From: Ophiostoma sp. CBS 140.51
Lineage: Eukaryota; Ascomycota; Sordariomycetes; Ophiostomatales; Ophiostomataceae
Assembly: GCA_029298735.1 (NCBI GenBank)
Contig: JANSLP010000045.1
Coordinates: forward strand, 62,001 to 126,000
Direction: 5' to 3'
DNA length: 64,000 bases
Part shown: positions 31,034 through 41,734 of the stretch, one piece after another
How the letters are laid out: each line of letters opens with the position of its first letter
Numbering within the stretch: position 1 is the stretch's first letter
The notes under the pieces: generated by a model
Told to the model about the DNA's origin: nothing
The model's database searches: none
What the model saw: only the letters and a program-made list of their open reading frames with translations
Program-made: the position numbers and the translations under genes

Positions 31034-31492
31034 CCGTTCGTCTCCATCCAACTGTATATACTGCCACCGTACCATATTGCTTATGAGTCTTATTTATACC
31101 CTCATACATAATGAATATCACGAGAGCATCATGAAGCCATCAAGCCATTAAAAGTCCATGTATTAAACAATAACAAGCGAAACTAGACGTTCCCAGGGAT
31201 ATCTTTTGGCGTTCCTTTCTATCCTAAAAGGCCAACGCTGTCCCCAAAGATTTCTATACCCATTGCAACAACCTCGAAACCAACGGATTCAGACTAATTA
31301 TATTTTATACTTATTTAGAGTTTCCAACCCGGTAAACAAGAGACAGTAAACAAAAACCAGAAATTAAGACAACAGGGAATAATAAGGAAAAGAAAAGAGA
31401 GTATTAAGAAAAATGTGTTTGTGTGAGTGTCACAGAGAAAGTAAACGAAAGGGTGCTGCGTTCCGCTTATAAACATCCGATGGCTCGAGCGT
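31034..31492. other. Convergent intergenic region PPTase/CSC1-like gene
   Basis: AT-rich sequence between two convergent stop codons, with A-rich runs at 31370-31420. It holds the 3' untranslated regions and no coding frame. Confidence 0.5.
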
Positions 31493-34487
31493 TTAGTAGA
31501 GAACGGACTCGGTAAAGATTGGCGGCTTAAGGTTATCACGGTCCCAGTCCAGCGAGCCCTTCTCGGTCAGCGTAACACCGCCGTCCGTCATCTCAATGGC
31601 GCGGCGCGAGTGAGCAATCTCCTGCTTCGAAATACCAGCAGGGTCCTCGGGGATCCACAGCAGAGGAGGCTCGCTGGCCACCGACGCAGGAACGTAGGCG
31701 TTTTTCTCAATCTCCTCGGTGTAAATTTTGGAAAAGTCGATGTTGTTGGCGTGCTCGGGCACGAGCGAGCGCTGGGTCTCGTAGTTGGCATACACCCAAG
31801 GCTTAAGGAAGCGGAGGATGACGTTGCCCTTGGGAGCAGGCGCGGCGAGAGCACCCGTATGGCCATAGTCTTCAGCATCAGCGTCGGCATTGGCCTTAGC
31901 ATTAGCAACAGCATTGGCACCGTTGGCACCGTTGGCACCGTTGGCAGCGATCGGACCACCGGCTTCGTCGCCGTACTTCTCGTACTCGACGGCATCCGGG
32001 CGAGACGCTGTGGGGGCCACAGTGCTGCTCTCAGCAGAAAGGTTCTGCGAGATGTTGGCACTTTGTGCATTAGCGGGAGCAAGGTCGGCCGGGATAGGGC
32101 CGTTGCCAGCTATGCCAACGGGAGCACCACCAGCAGGCGCCCGCTCAACATCGCCAATACGGCGGGCCTCCTCCTCAGCAAGCAGACTCTGGGGCATGTT
32201 GTACAAGAGAGGGTCTAGGGCATTCACCACACCAATGTGGAAGAGCACGGTGAAGACAAGGAAGACAACCTGCAGAGCGAGCTGAATCGGGGCGACAGAG
32301 GCACCAAAGAGACCAATCATGCAGATCTCAGACAGGTAGACACCAGTCATCAGCTGCTTCAGGGCACGTGGGTAGATCAGGCCACGAGTGTCAATCTGCG
32401 TGTTCGAGACAAACAGGACGTTGTAGCGGTAGGCGAAGTAGAAGAAGGCCATGCCCAGGCAGGCCCAGCCAAGCACCAGAGGTGCAATGGCACAGTAGGT
32501 GATGGCAATGACGGTGATGTTGGTGTAGACCGGGAGAGTGCTGCCCCAGGAGATGGTGCTAAGGCTAGCCCACTTCTGGTACAAACCACGGGGAGTGCCC
32601 GTGAGGTATTTGTACATGAGGTGGAAGATAAAGAAACCAACGACTTGCGAGATGACACTAGCAGCAATTGTCATGCCCTGGACAATGAAGTACGACATGT
32701 AGAAGTTGGAAGCCTTGGGCAGGTTGGTGGCCAGCAGGCCGGTGACGGAGCCGGGGTTTGAGGCAATCTGCTTAGCAACAGCAGACGCGGACGAGGCCAC
32801 CGTCGTGACCAGGAAAACCTGGATGACCTGGAAGGCAAAGTAGGCGTTCTGCGTGAACAGCTCGACGCGCGAAGAGGACGGCTCACCAGACAGGCGGGCA
32901 CACAGGCGCATGATAACGGGCACGAGAGACATGAGAATGGACAGAGCGACCGAGGGCAAAAGACCAGTGATGAAGCCCATGATGACTTCGGGCACCTTCT
33001 TCAGCCAGGTGAGGAAAGAAATGGACTCGAGGTAGGTGACGTTGCTGATCACACCGACGACAGCAACAGGGATGGCCCAGAAGATAATGAGCGCAGAGAT
33101 AAAGGCAATGACGGCGTAACGGCGGGCAACCAGCTGCCACCAGGGGATGTTGAGCGAGGACCAGACGACGTCCGAGGGCGTGATACCAATGAAGCGGGCC
33201 ATGTGCAGACCCTCGTGGTGGGCCAGGGACTGGTAGGCGTTCTCGGCGGCGGCCTGGGTGTCAAACTCAACGAAGACAGCGGGACCGGCCTTGGGAACAC
33301 CAGCGTGGTAGTCAGCCTGCTCCTGGACAATCAGGGGCGAGAGGCGCTCAATCTCGGCGCGGCACCAGTCAATGGAGTCGACCTTCTTGCCAATAAGACC
33401 CAGGAGACCGGTGCGGTGCGTAGGACGCTTCTTGCGCGGGAGCCAGCGGGCGGCGACACTGCCCGACTCGCCATCAACGACGGGGGCGGCAACATTGTCC
33501 TTAATTTCGGGTGCGTTGCCCTTCTTGAGCGCCTTGACACGCTCCTTGTTGGCCTTCTTGATGAGCTTGACCTCAGCCTTTTCGAGGCGGTAGGCAGCCT
33601 TGTCGCGGTGCTTGACGTGCTCGTCAAGCTCCTTGGTGTCGCGGTTGATCCAGACGTTGCGCACGTGGGCACCAAACACCTTGCGAATGCGGCGCTCATC
33701 ACGGAGAGCCTCAGGCACACAGGTGAACAGAACGGTGCGAGATGACAGACGCTGCGAGTAGAAGGGACTGAGCAGGAAAGCCTGGCGCAGGTTGATGTAA
33801 AAGATCATCTCGCGGAAGATCAGGTACATGATGAAGATGTAGTAGACCCAGGAGACGAACAGATGCGCAAAGTAGCGGTAGCGCTTCTGGAAGGTGCTGC
33901 TGTCGACATTGGAGTAAGACAGAATGTCCAGCTGCGTCTCGCCATTGCCGCCGGTGGCGTTGACGGGGAACAGAATAGGCCAAGTGATGAGGCAGCCGAC
34001 AAAGGTGAGGATGACGGTCATGCGCAGGAAACGGAGGAACAGGTACGCATCGAGCGACTGGTGCTGCAGGGCGAAAACATCGGGCAAAGCAAAAAAGTTT
34101 TTGAACCAGTTGAAAAGGCCGTTAGGAAGTGCGGGCGTGCGCTGCCTATCAAGGTGATGACCGTTAGCAGGTGCGCAAGACAACGGCACAAAAAATAAGA
34201 AGAAAAGAAAGCATGTCGCATGTATTCTAAGCATCCTGGCAGAAAAACTTACTCTGCTCTAAGAGAGCCCAGGTAGGTACGCGGCGCATACCAACGCGGC
34301 TGGCTCCGGCGAAGGATAAGGAAGATGGTGAAGTAGATTGCCGAGACGAGCGCAACAGGGCCAATGGTCAAGTAGAGACCTGAGAAAGTGAGTTAGCTAA
34401 TGTCATCATATCGTGAGATTGTATCGACAAAATGGAAGTGCACATGCCCTGCAGCGACGACGACTGGGTAGTGTCGGAGGAGCTCAT
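31493..34487 (-). CDS. CSC1/OSCA/TMEM63-type cation channel
   Basis: Three exons, 34487-34448, 34379-34253 and 34145-31493, encode 939 residues. Intron 2 (34252-34146) is GTAAGT...GATAG with a GCTAAC branch point. Intron 1 (34447-34380) has a GC donor (GCATGT) and CTCAG acceptor; this is the only junction I found that keeps frame and gives MSSSDTTQSSSLQG-LYLTIGPVALVSA. Domains in order: N-terminal RSN1 transmembrane helix with RRSQPRWYAPRTYLGSL; PHM7 cytosolic domain (TVLFTCVPEALRDERRIRKVFG, long Lys-rich helices); the RSN1 7TM core (NIPWWQLVARRYAV onward); and a C-terminal tail. Family members are osmo- or mechanosensitive cation channels. A nine-base repeat encodes (NGA)n near residue 780. 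The tail ends with a conserved WVYANYETQRSLVPEH block. Confidence 0.93.
34380..34447 (-). other. GC-AG intron in the CSC1-like gene
   Basis: A 68-base intron. It reads CTGCAGG|GCATGT at the 5' end, TTAGCTAAC as branch point and TTTCTCAG|GTCTCTAC at the 3' end. The donor differs from the common GTATGT only by T to C at position 2. A nearby GT (GTGCAC, 3 bases further) puts the next exon out of frame. Confidence 0.75.
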
Positions 34488-37400
34488 GGCTGCGGCAAAT
34501 CCGAGAAGCTGCCCGGGCGCAGACAAGAGTCAAGTGTGTTGTTGGTGAGGAACAGGCCTCGTGTGGTGAAGAGGAGGCTACGTCGTATTCAAAAAGAAAT
34601 CCAGCAAAGGGTGCCGGTGTATTGGCGATGTTGGTCGAAATATGTTATTGTTTGTTTGTCGATGCTCCTCGATCTGATGCCAAGAACGAAGGAGGGGGTT
34701 GAGGGGGATAAGAACAAAAGTGAAAGGAACCAAAAGGAGACCAAAAAAAAAGGGAGAAAAGAAAAAAGAGAAGAAAAAAGAGAAGAGTCTCCAGGGGGTG
34801 GGAAGGGGACAAGAAGCGAGGCGGTGGGAATCGATAAATAAGGAGTGGATTTGGGAATGGGACCTATGGTCAGTGTGTAGCTACCGTCACGCGAAGGAGA
34901 GCAAGCCAACACTGAGCAGCGAGAATGACAAAAAGAAGCAGAAAAATGAGAGACAAAAGAAGATTAGACCAAGAAAAAGACTGAAAAGGACAAGAAAACT
35001 GGGAACAGCACCCAAGTGATACGCTGGCGGGCCCAAGCCGGGTGTCAATCGAGATGCGGAACCGGGGTGTGGATTGGTCCTTTTCAGGTGGGTGTGGATG
35101 GATGGATGGAGTAATGCAGATGTGGGAATGCCAGACGGGGTGTGGGAGGTGGAGGAAAAGAGAAAAAGAAAAGAAGAAAATGAGTGGCCGGGATGTGTGA
35201 CGACTGGATGCCTCTTGGTGGTTTGGATCGGCAAAACAACAACAGAGACAGGAAAGAGGCGCCTGTCGCTCTTTCTGTTTGTTCTGTTTTGCTGTTGCAA
35301 GTTTGTCCACGAAGCAACAGCGGAGATGTTCAATCGCACCTTCCTCTGAGAAAGGAGGCCTGTCACAAGAAGTACGAAACGGCAGGCGCGATCGCCGAGG
35401 CCAGCGGAAGCTCAGCAAGAGGGGAAGACCAATATCTCTATTTTCCTCTTTACTTAAACTTGTTTTTTACCCTATTTTCGTTCCCTCTTCTTCATGTTGG
35501 CTCACATGCTTTCAGCTCCTGGGGTCACCCCCGTTGACGCGGCGCGCTACCAATCGTGAACCGGCGCATTCTCACAGCTACGGGTGCAAGCGGTGCCTGG
35601 CCTGTGCCTTTTGTGCCTGCTGGCCGAAGAACCACTAGGTCCCAGAAAAGGAAACATCCCATTGAGTCCATAAAATCCATTTAACGCACGACCACTGGGG
35701 CCAGGGAGATGAGCAAGGGGGGTAGCCACGACTGGTGACAAAAAGCAGTGACGACGGACAACAAAACGGAAGGCGCAACAGAGCGCATGGCATTGGCTAG
35801 CCGAAATGTGTAAACCGTGATCTCGAAACCAGACAGAGCGACTCTGGTTCACAGCCCTGCTGCCGCATTACACTGCAGCTGTAGATAGGCAAGGACAAGA
35901 CCCCATCTGTGGTGTATATGGTAATCGGCTGGTTTTCGTCTGTGTTCTGCCCTCTGTTGCATGTGCTACCCCAAGAGCAGGAACACGTCGTGCGAACATC
36001 CAAGTGCAAGCTTGGGAGGCGAGAGCCTGGTTGTCCAAGAGATGTTCCAGCGCTCTTTCCCAATTTGATGTCATTGTGCTTGTTGTCGGGTCTAGTTCGC
36101 GCCAAGCTGTTCTTGCCACCGTCATGTACTTTTTGTCGTGTTACGGCGCACAGGTGCTTCTCCCCGGGGCGGGCAAAAGATTTTCAAGGAAAGAGGTGGG
36201 ACGGCCTGGCCAGAACGTCGGAATGTGAAGAGCAGAATGAGCAAGGGCCACACAAAAAGATTTAATGCAACCCTGTGAATTCAGAAGGGGCGACCCAACA
36301 AGCTGAAGTCGTCTCATGCTGTGTTCACAGCAGGCCTCTCAGCAGAAAGGAGCCATCCAAACAGCAGGAGTGACATGATTGTTCTGCCAAAACGGAGGAC
36401 GCGAAGGCCACCCAGGAAGGAAGGAACGACGCGCATTGAGAAGGCAGGAGGGGGCAGAAAGGCGGGTATTGGCAGGCGCGATGGCAGGCTATGACGAAAT
36501 GGTGCCAAACGTTTCCACGCCGAAAAGAAACGGACAGCAGTTTCGAACCCCTGTCGAGCTGAACGGCAGACGGCAACCAGAGAAGAGGAAGAGAGAAGGG
36601 GTGAACAGCAGCAGTAGTAGCCCCGCGCAACTCAATGAAGACGGCGGCCCTCCAACAGACCCAAACCAGTCCCGATCAGGGCAAGGCTGGTGTCGTTTGG
36701 AGTGCTCCAAAGTGCTTTGGGGCCAGGTCGTGTGGGTCAACAAGGATAAGGAGGGGCGTGAGGAAGGAACGAATCAAGCAAAAAAAGCAAAAAGATGGGG
36801 CCCGGCAAATTGCTTGCAAAAAGAAGAAGAACAAAAGGACCAAGACCAAAAAACAGAGAGAAAAAAGCAATGTCAATACTTTTGAGACTGCAGCAGAGGA
36901 CATTGGACGCCGCAAATTTTGCAGCTGCAGGTGCTGCGTTGTCTCTGCAAGCCGACGAGACGACGCGGTCTCAGAAAAGCAGCCACCCAATAAAGGAAAA
37001 GAGGAGGACAGGAAGAGGAAAAGGCCAAAAAGAAGTGCGTCGGCAGTCTGCCGGGAAAGGGAGAAAGTGAAATTGGGCGCGATAGGAGGAGAGCGACAGA
37101 AACAACCCGTGACTGACGCAGTGCGGTGTGACGACGCTGTTTGGAATATGTTGTACAGTGCAACGACCGACGCAGAGAGCCGCACAACGACAACCTAGTC
37201 AAAATCAAAAGACTTCAGGACAGGGAAAGCGATCGCTAATGTTGCAACCGGGAAGGAAGCCAAGGAACGCAACGCAGCTCTCTTCTTATCCAGCGGATCT
37301 CCCAGCACTCCCCAGTGTATTTCCTGGATTGAGGGTTCTGAATATCTGGGCCTCGCCTGATTCTGGCCATGAACTACAGGTACGGGTGCGACTTTTCAGC

Positions 37401-37917
37401 GTTGCATTTGAGGTGCTATTCCCTGTTCGAGTGCATGCGTCGGGGTATTTTCTTTCAAGAGTTTTTTGGACACTGCTGAGGCACAGTGACGCACGACGTA
37501 ATGATAGCAGAGCTCTGATAAGCTTGCGAGGATGCAAGGCAGTTCGCCAAGGTTAAGGGTTGCAGTGAGGTCCATCTACTTGTACAAACAGGCAAACGAG
37601 AACATAAAAGTCGTACGAGTTGTCCGAGATCTGATGTATCTTGTAACTCGTATCTCGATATCAAAGAAAATATCAGTAGATCGAGTTTACATGACAGAAC
37701 GTCGCAAAGAGACAACGAAAGACGTCTCAAACCATCGCATCGCAAAACCGAGTCGATCCTCGGCGACTGATAATCACAAGCGCAAGCGCTAAAGCCAAGA
37801 CGGCCACGGGTGGAGGCAGGTTACGTGTCGGGACTGAAAAGCTGAAGAAAAAAAGATGTGAAAAGACTGAATGACTGTCAAAAGCCATTCCGTGGGCAGG
37901 GAAAGCACCGCCTAGGC

Positions 37918-38042
37918 CTAGGCCTCATCATGCCAATCCGAGCCTATTGAGTATTTTCCGTAGCGCAGGGAAGGGGGAGTGGAGCGGCCCAGATTAGTGC
38001 CGAGATTGGACAAGAGACGATCGACGGTGGCGCCGTTTATGT
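37918..38042 (-). other. Exon-like segment, possible last exon of a small gene
   Basis: On the minus strand an excellent acceptor (CACTGCTCTTTCTCCTCAG, AG at 38044-38043) is followed by 40 codons of good fungal codon usage, ending in TAG at 37920-37918. The peptide begins around INGATVDRLLSNLGTNLG and ends YSIGSDWHDEA. The sequence to the right is CT-rich in this direction, as for a promoter or intron. I could not find an upstream exon with an ATG that joins in phase 1. It could be the 3' end of a small gene, a relic, or chance. Confidence 0.3.
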
Positions 38043-38977
38043 CTGAGGAGAAAGAGCAGTGGTGAGAATAAGAACAGAGACATTTGGGAAAGAAACGGAA
38101 AGGAACCGCGCAACGACAAGACACGGCGAGAGTCGAGGATGTCAGGATAGTCGTAGACTGTCGAGCACGCGTGATCAGGTGGGAGGAGAAGGCTAGGAAG
38201 CTACGCAGTACGGCAGAGACGAGAGAGAGGCTGGCAGTCGATCGAAATGGTGATGGACAGATGTGCTCGGATTTGCAGACGCGGGCTGGGATGGACAAAA
38301 GGCATGGACGAGATGGCCAAAACGGTGACGACGCAAAAACGTCAGGTCAGACACGATCACAAGGAGGAAGAGGGGGAGGGGAAGGATCCAAGGATCGAGG
38401 GAGTATCAAGATGACAGAGCGATTCAAGTATATTGATGGTTTGAAGACGGTTCGTGAGGTTTAGACTGGCTTTGAATTTTTCAGATGCAACACGCCGTCG
38501 CGACTTCACCCGAATTAAACTGTGCGATATGGGGGTTGTTTAAATTACAGAATTCGAAATTCCACCAGGTCTCAGCCAAGCAAAGCCGATTATCCAGACA
38601 GGGCCCAGTTAAGAGACCCTTGAGGTTGCGTCGTCGTAAGGCTCAAGAGAGGGTCGTGCCCAGGGACTGGGACGGGACATGCAACTGCCGACACAGATAC
38701 AGATCTATTCTTCGATGTTGAGATCGTGACAGGCGAGGTACTTTTTTCTGTGTTCTTTAAAGTTTTTCTTATTTTCGACATGTTTTTGGCCAATTGTTTG
38801 AATAATTCTAAGTTTTTCTGGTTTTGTTTATGTTACAATAAAAAAAATTCACGAGTAATTTTTTTGGTATATCTAACGCTGCAACATGTATCTTTCGCAA
38901 AATGTTCCTCGGCATCTAATGTTGGATATTGGCCGTCCTATTCTCTTTGTCTCGATGCTGATCTTCTCTTCGTCTAC

Positions 38978-39009
38978 GTCAACTCGTCAACTCGTCAACT
39001 CGTCAACTC
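38978..39009. repeat. Four tandem copies of GTCAACTC
   Basis: Four perfect tandem copies of the 8-mer GTCAACTC, preceded by CTAC and followed by a partial copy GT. It lies in noncoding sequence and is likely a simple minisatellite. Confidence 0.85.
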
Positions 39010-40688
39010 GTACCTGTTTTTTAGTCCTTTTGCTCTTTTCCACAGTATTTCTCAGTTCGTTCGGTTCCCAGCGCGTCATGTAGCCACCAATTCCAGTGGT
39101 TTGGCACGGGTGAAAGAACGCGGAACCACAAAACGCCAAAAGAAAAACCAAGGAAAATAAGGCACGGCTTATACAAAAGTACCTGGTGAACACAAATGCA
39201 CAAGCCAAGACAAACGACACAAACAACACTATCGAATTTGGGAGAGTCGAACGGGCAGTCGTCGACCTCAATCGACATGTAGGCCAAGAACGCAAGAACG
39301 TGGACGCTATACGTTGTACGCGTTTTTATCGGCTCTGGCAATCGTCCCTTTCCCATGTGCTTCTCGGCCATAACAACGCCGTCGTTCTATCGCTCTGTCA
39401 TTCTGTCGCAGTACGGTCTGGTCTACACCTGCCAGAGTTGGCCTGACGTCGACGCCCCCCAGAGGCCTCGCGCGGCGCAAAATTCAGTGCCCTGATGGTG
39501 CCTGGGTCGTGAGTAAGAACACAAAAAACGAACCGGCGCCGACGTTGACGCGATAACATTTTGGCTGTGGCAAAAGTCGCACTAATACCAAGAACACTTG
39601 AACGGTGTTGAACAGAGAAGGATACGCCTCGTAATTATTCCACAGCAGAGGACCCATCGGCGGCACGTTGTCCGGCGAAATATCGACAGGGACGACGGGC
39701 TGAAGAAAAGGGGAAAGATGGAAAAAGGGAGGGGGCGTTAAAGGAAGAGAAAGACAGTCGAGAAGAGACGGCAAAGTTCATGGGCAACTCGTGCGCCGGG
39801 TTCACGTCGCGTGCGGTTTGGCATACCGTCAAGAAGACGGCAGCAACACTGGAATTTTATTTGAATGTATTTGTCGCTGGAACGCCATAATTGAGCCAGT
39901 GCACACATAGAGTGGCCAGTTGGCTGTACGGAATGAGGCACACCTTGCATTTAGGCATAGCGTTCCTGATCGGCATGGTGGCAGATGATATAAAACGGTG
40001 ATGCTCTTTGATCACATTCGAGCCTCCACTTGTAAACGCGGAGCAAAACATCGGCCACAACACGGCGGAAAACAGGATGGGATTGCACGTGGATTATCAA
40101 CTGTGGAAGTACGTGTTGGAGTTAAAGAAATGTCTACGAGTTTGTCAGTTGGATACGCGATTTGATGCGATTTGATACGATGCGATGCGATGCGCCCGCG
40201 GTTTGCGCACATGAGCGTCTACAGCTGGTCTGAATCGCACGAAAATTATGTGCGCGCATCCAGCTACCATTGCAAATGAGAAGGAAAACTTCCAGTTGAG
40301 GCGAAATGCATGCGCCCACTCGTCGGCAAGGGAACTGTCGCATTGCGTTGTGCTATTGTTGGGTGTCGCATGTTGGTTGTTGGTGCGAATTTCCTAATGC
40401 GGACACAACTGCAAGCAAAGCACCAAAAAGGGAGTTCAACCGCAGCATCGTCAATGGAGTGTCAAAGGGCAAGCTGTTCGTCGAAAGCAAACGACAGGCA
40501 GGGGTAAGAACAAAGGAGAGGGCATGCATTGGGATATGGACGATGATGAAAATCAAGCCGAGCTCAAGCAAACGCTGTGCGTAGGCAATATAAGGACGGC
40601 GATATCATGACATATCAATGCAATCGTAGAAGAGACATCATGACTCCCCGACACCATACATATTATCGTCTAACATACGACTCGCAAT

Positions 40689-41734
40689 ATGGCCCACACA
40701 TTTTCACACAACTTTGATTCCAGCGTCAACCGCACCGGCTACATCCCGGGTACGGAGTACACGCTTCCGTACCTCTCACGCTCAACCGGTGTACCCCCGA
40801 CTTTACTGGCGCTCAAGCAGCATGCGCAGTCGCTGGCCTACCTGATTTCCATGCTGCAACCGCACGGCGGTGACCACGAGGCAGTGCGGGCAAGACAAAC
40901 AACACCACTAAGCGGCGCAAAACGGACGTCAGTGACAGTGACGTGACCGACGGCAGCCTCCTCCGGGAGCCCGTGTCAAACACAGACGATGCGACAACGG
41001 ACAACCCATTTGACTGGCTCGACCTCGACTGGGTCTACACCAATGATGCCGACCCGGGCCACTACCGGCCTCTGATGGACTTGATCAATGAAGTTCAGTC
41101 GCGCCACGATGCCTTGGACGAGACAACGTACCATTGCCCGTTGACGACGTACAAGCTGCGCAACGGTGGACGTATGCCTGCGGCCCCAATGTCGATGCCT
41201 AAGTCAACAAGGATGGCCACGAGCACGAGTGGGATGAAAAGACGTTTGACAAGGTGCGGCCGTATGCATCGTACCATAGCCTGCTGCTACTACCGGACGG
41301 ATATCTATGGAGCACCGCCCATTCACGGTCCCATCTACGTGTGTCCCGTCAGTGCGCCGAAGGATTTGAGCAGTGTTCTAGACGCCGACGGCCGCGGATC
41401 GGCGGCCGCCGCGTCTGTTGCTGGCAAGTTTGTCGCTACCAATATTGACCACATGAAAATGGTGCCGACGTCGGCTCTCGAGCAGCGCTACGACCGCCGT
41501 CTGCGAGAGGCCGGCCGCATTGCCCGGACCAACAAGCACCTTGCGGAGAAGGCACTCCAACAAACACAGGCGCTGCTGGTGCTGCGCCAGGACCATAAGC
41601 GGATGCAAGCATCGTACGCCGAGCTGCAGCGGTCGACAGACGAGATCTGGCGGCGCATGCAAACGGCCGAAGCGGAGTTGCAGAAGGAGAAGGCGAGGGT
41701 CAAAACCCCAGCGGCACCGAAACGTGCCGACTAG
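40689..41734 (+). pseudogene. Broken coiled-coil protein gene, three frameshifts
   Basis: Coding character runs from ATG 40689 to TAG 41732-41734 but switches frame three times. The first frame (MAHTFSHNFDSSVN...) loses coding character near 40890 and runs into TGA 40944-40946, while the -1 frame takes over (KTNNTTKRRKTDVSDSD). Near 41203 coding shifts by -1 again (VNKDGHEHEWDEKTFDK), then by +1 near 41312 (APPIHGPIYVCPVSAPKD). The last 110 residues are a probable coiled coil with heptad-like Leu/Ala/Glu (ALQQTQALLVLRQDHKRMQ). The shifts are single bases, not explained by GT-AG introns. Either a decaying gene or assembly indels. No family recognised. The last two shifts cancel, so one frame is open from 40892 to 41734. 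Confidence 0.6.

Larger units (their letters stand above)
34488..40688. other. 6.2 kb gene-poor region upstream of the CSC1-like gene
   Basis: From about 34690 to 37100 the plus strand is GA-rich, that is, CT-rich in the CSC1-gene direction, consistent with a long leader and promoter. A second GA-rich block at 38160-38410 precedes an exon-like signal at 37918-38042, listed separately. An 8-base tandem repeat lies at 38978-39009 and a GATGCG-rich stretch at 40165-40200. No complete gene, transposon or RNA was recognised. Confidence 0.45.

Noticed and set aside
40870..40912. A 43-base GT-AG intron to explain the first frame change in the broken gene
   Set aside because: The junction leaves the wrong phase and the following frame meets a stop at once.
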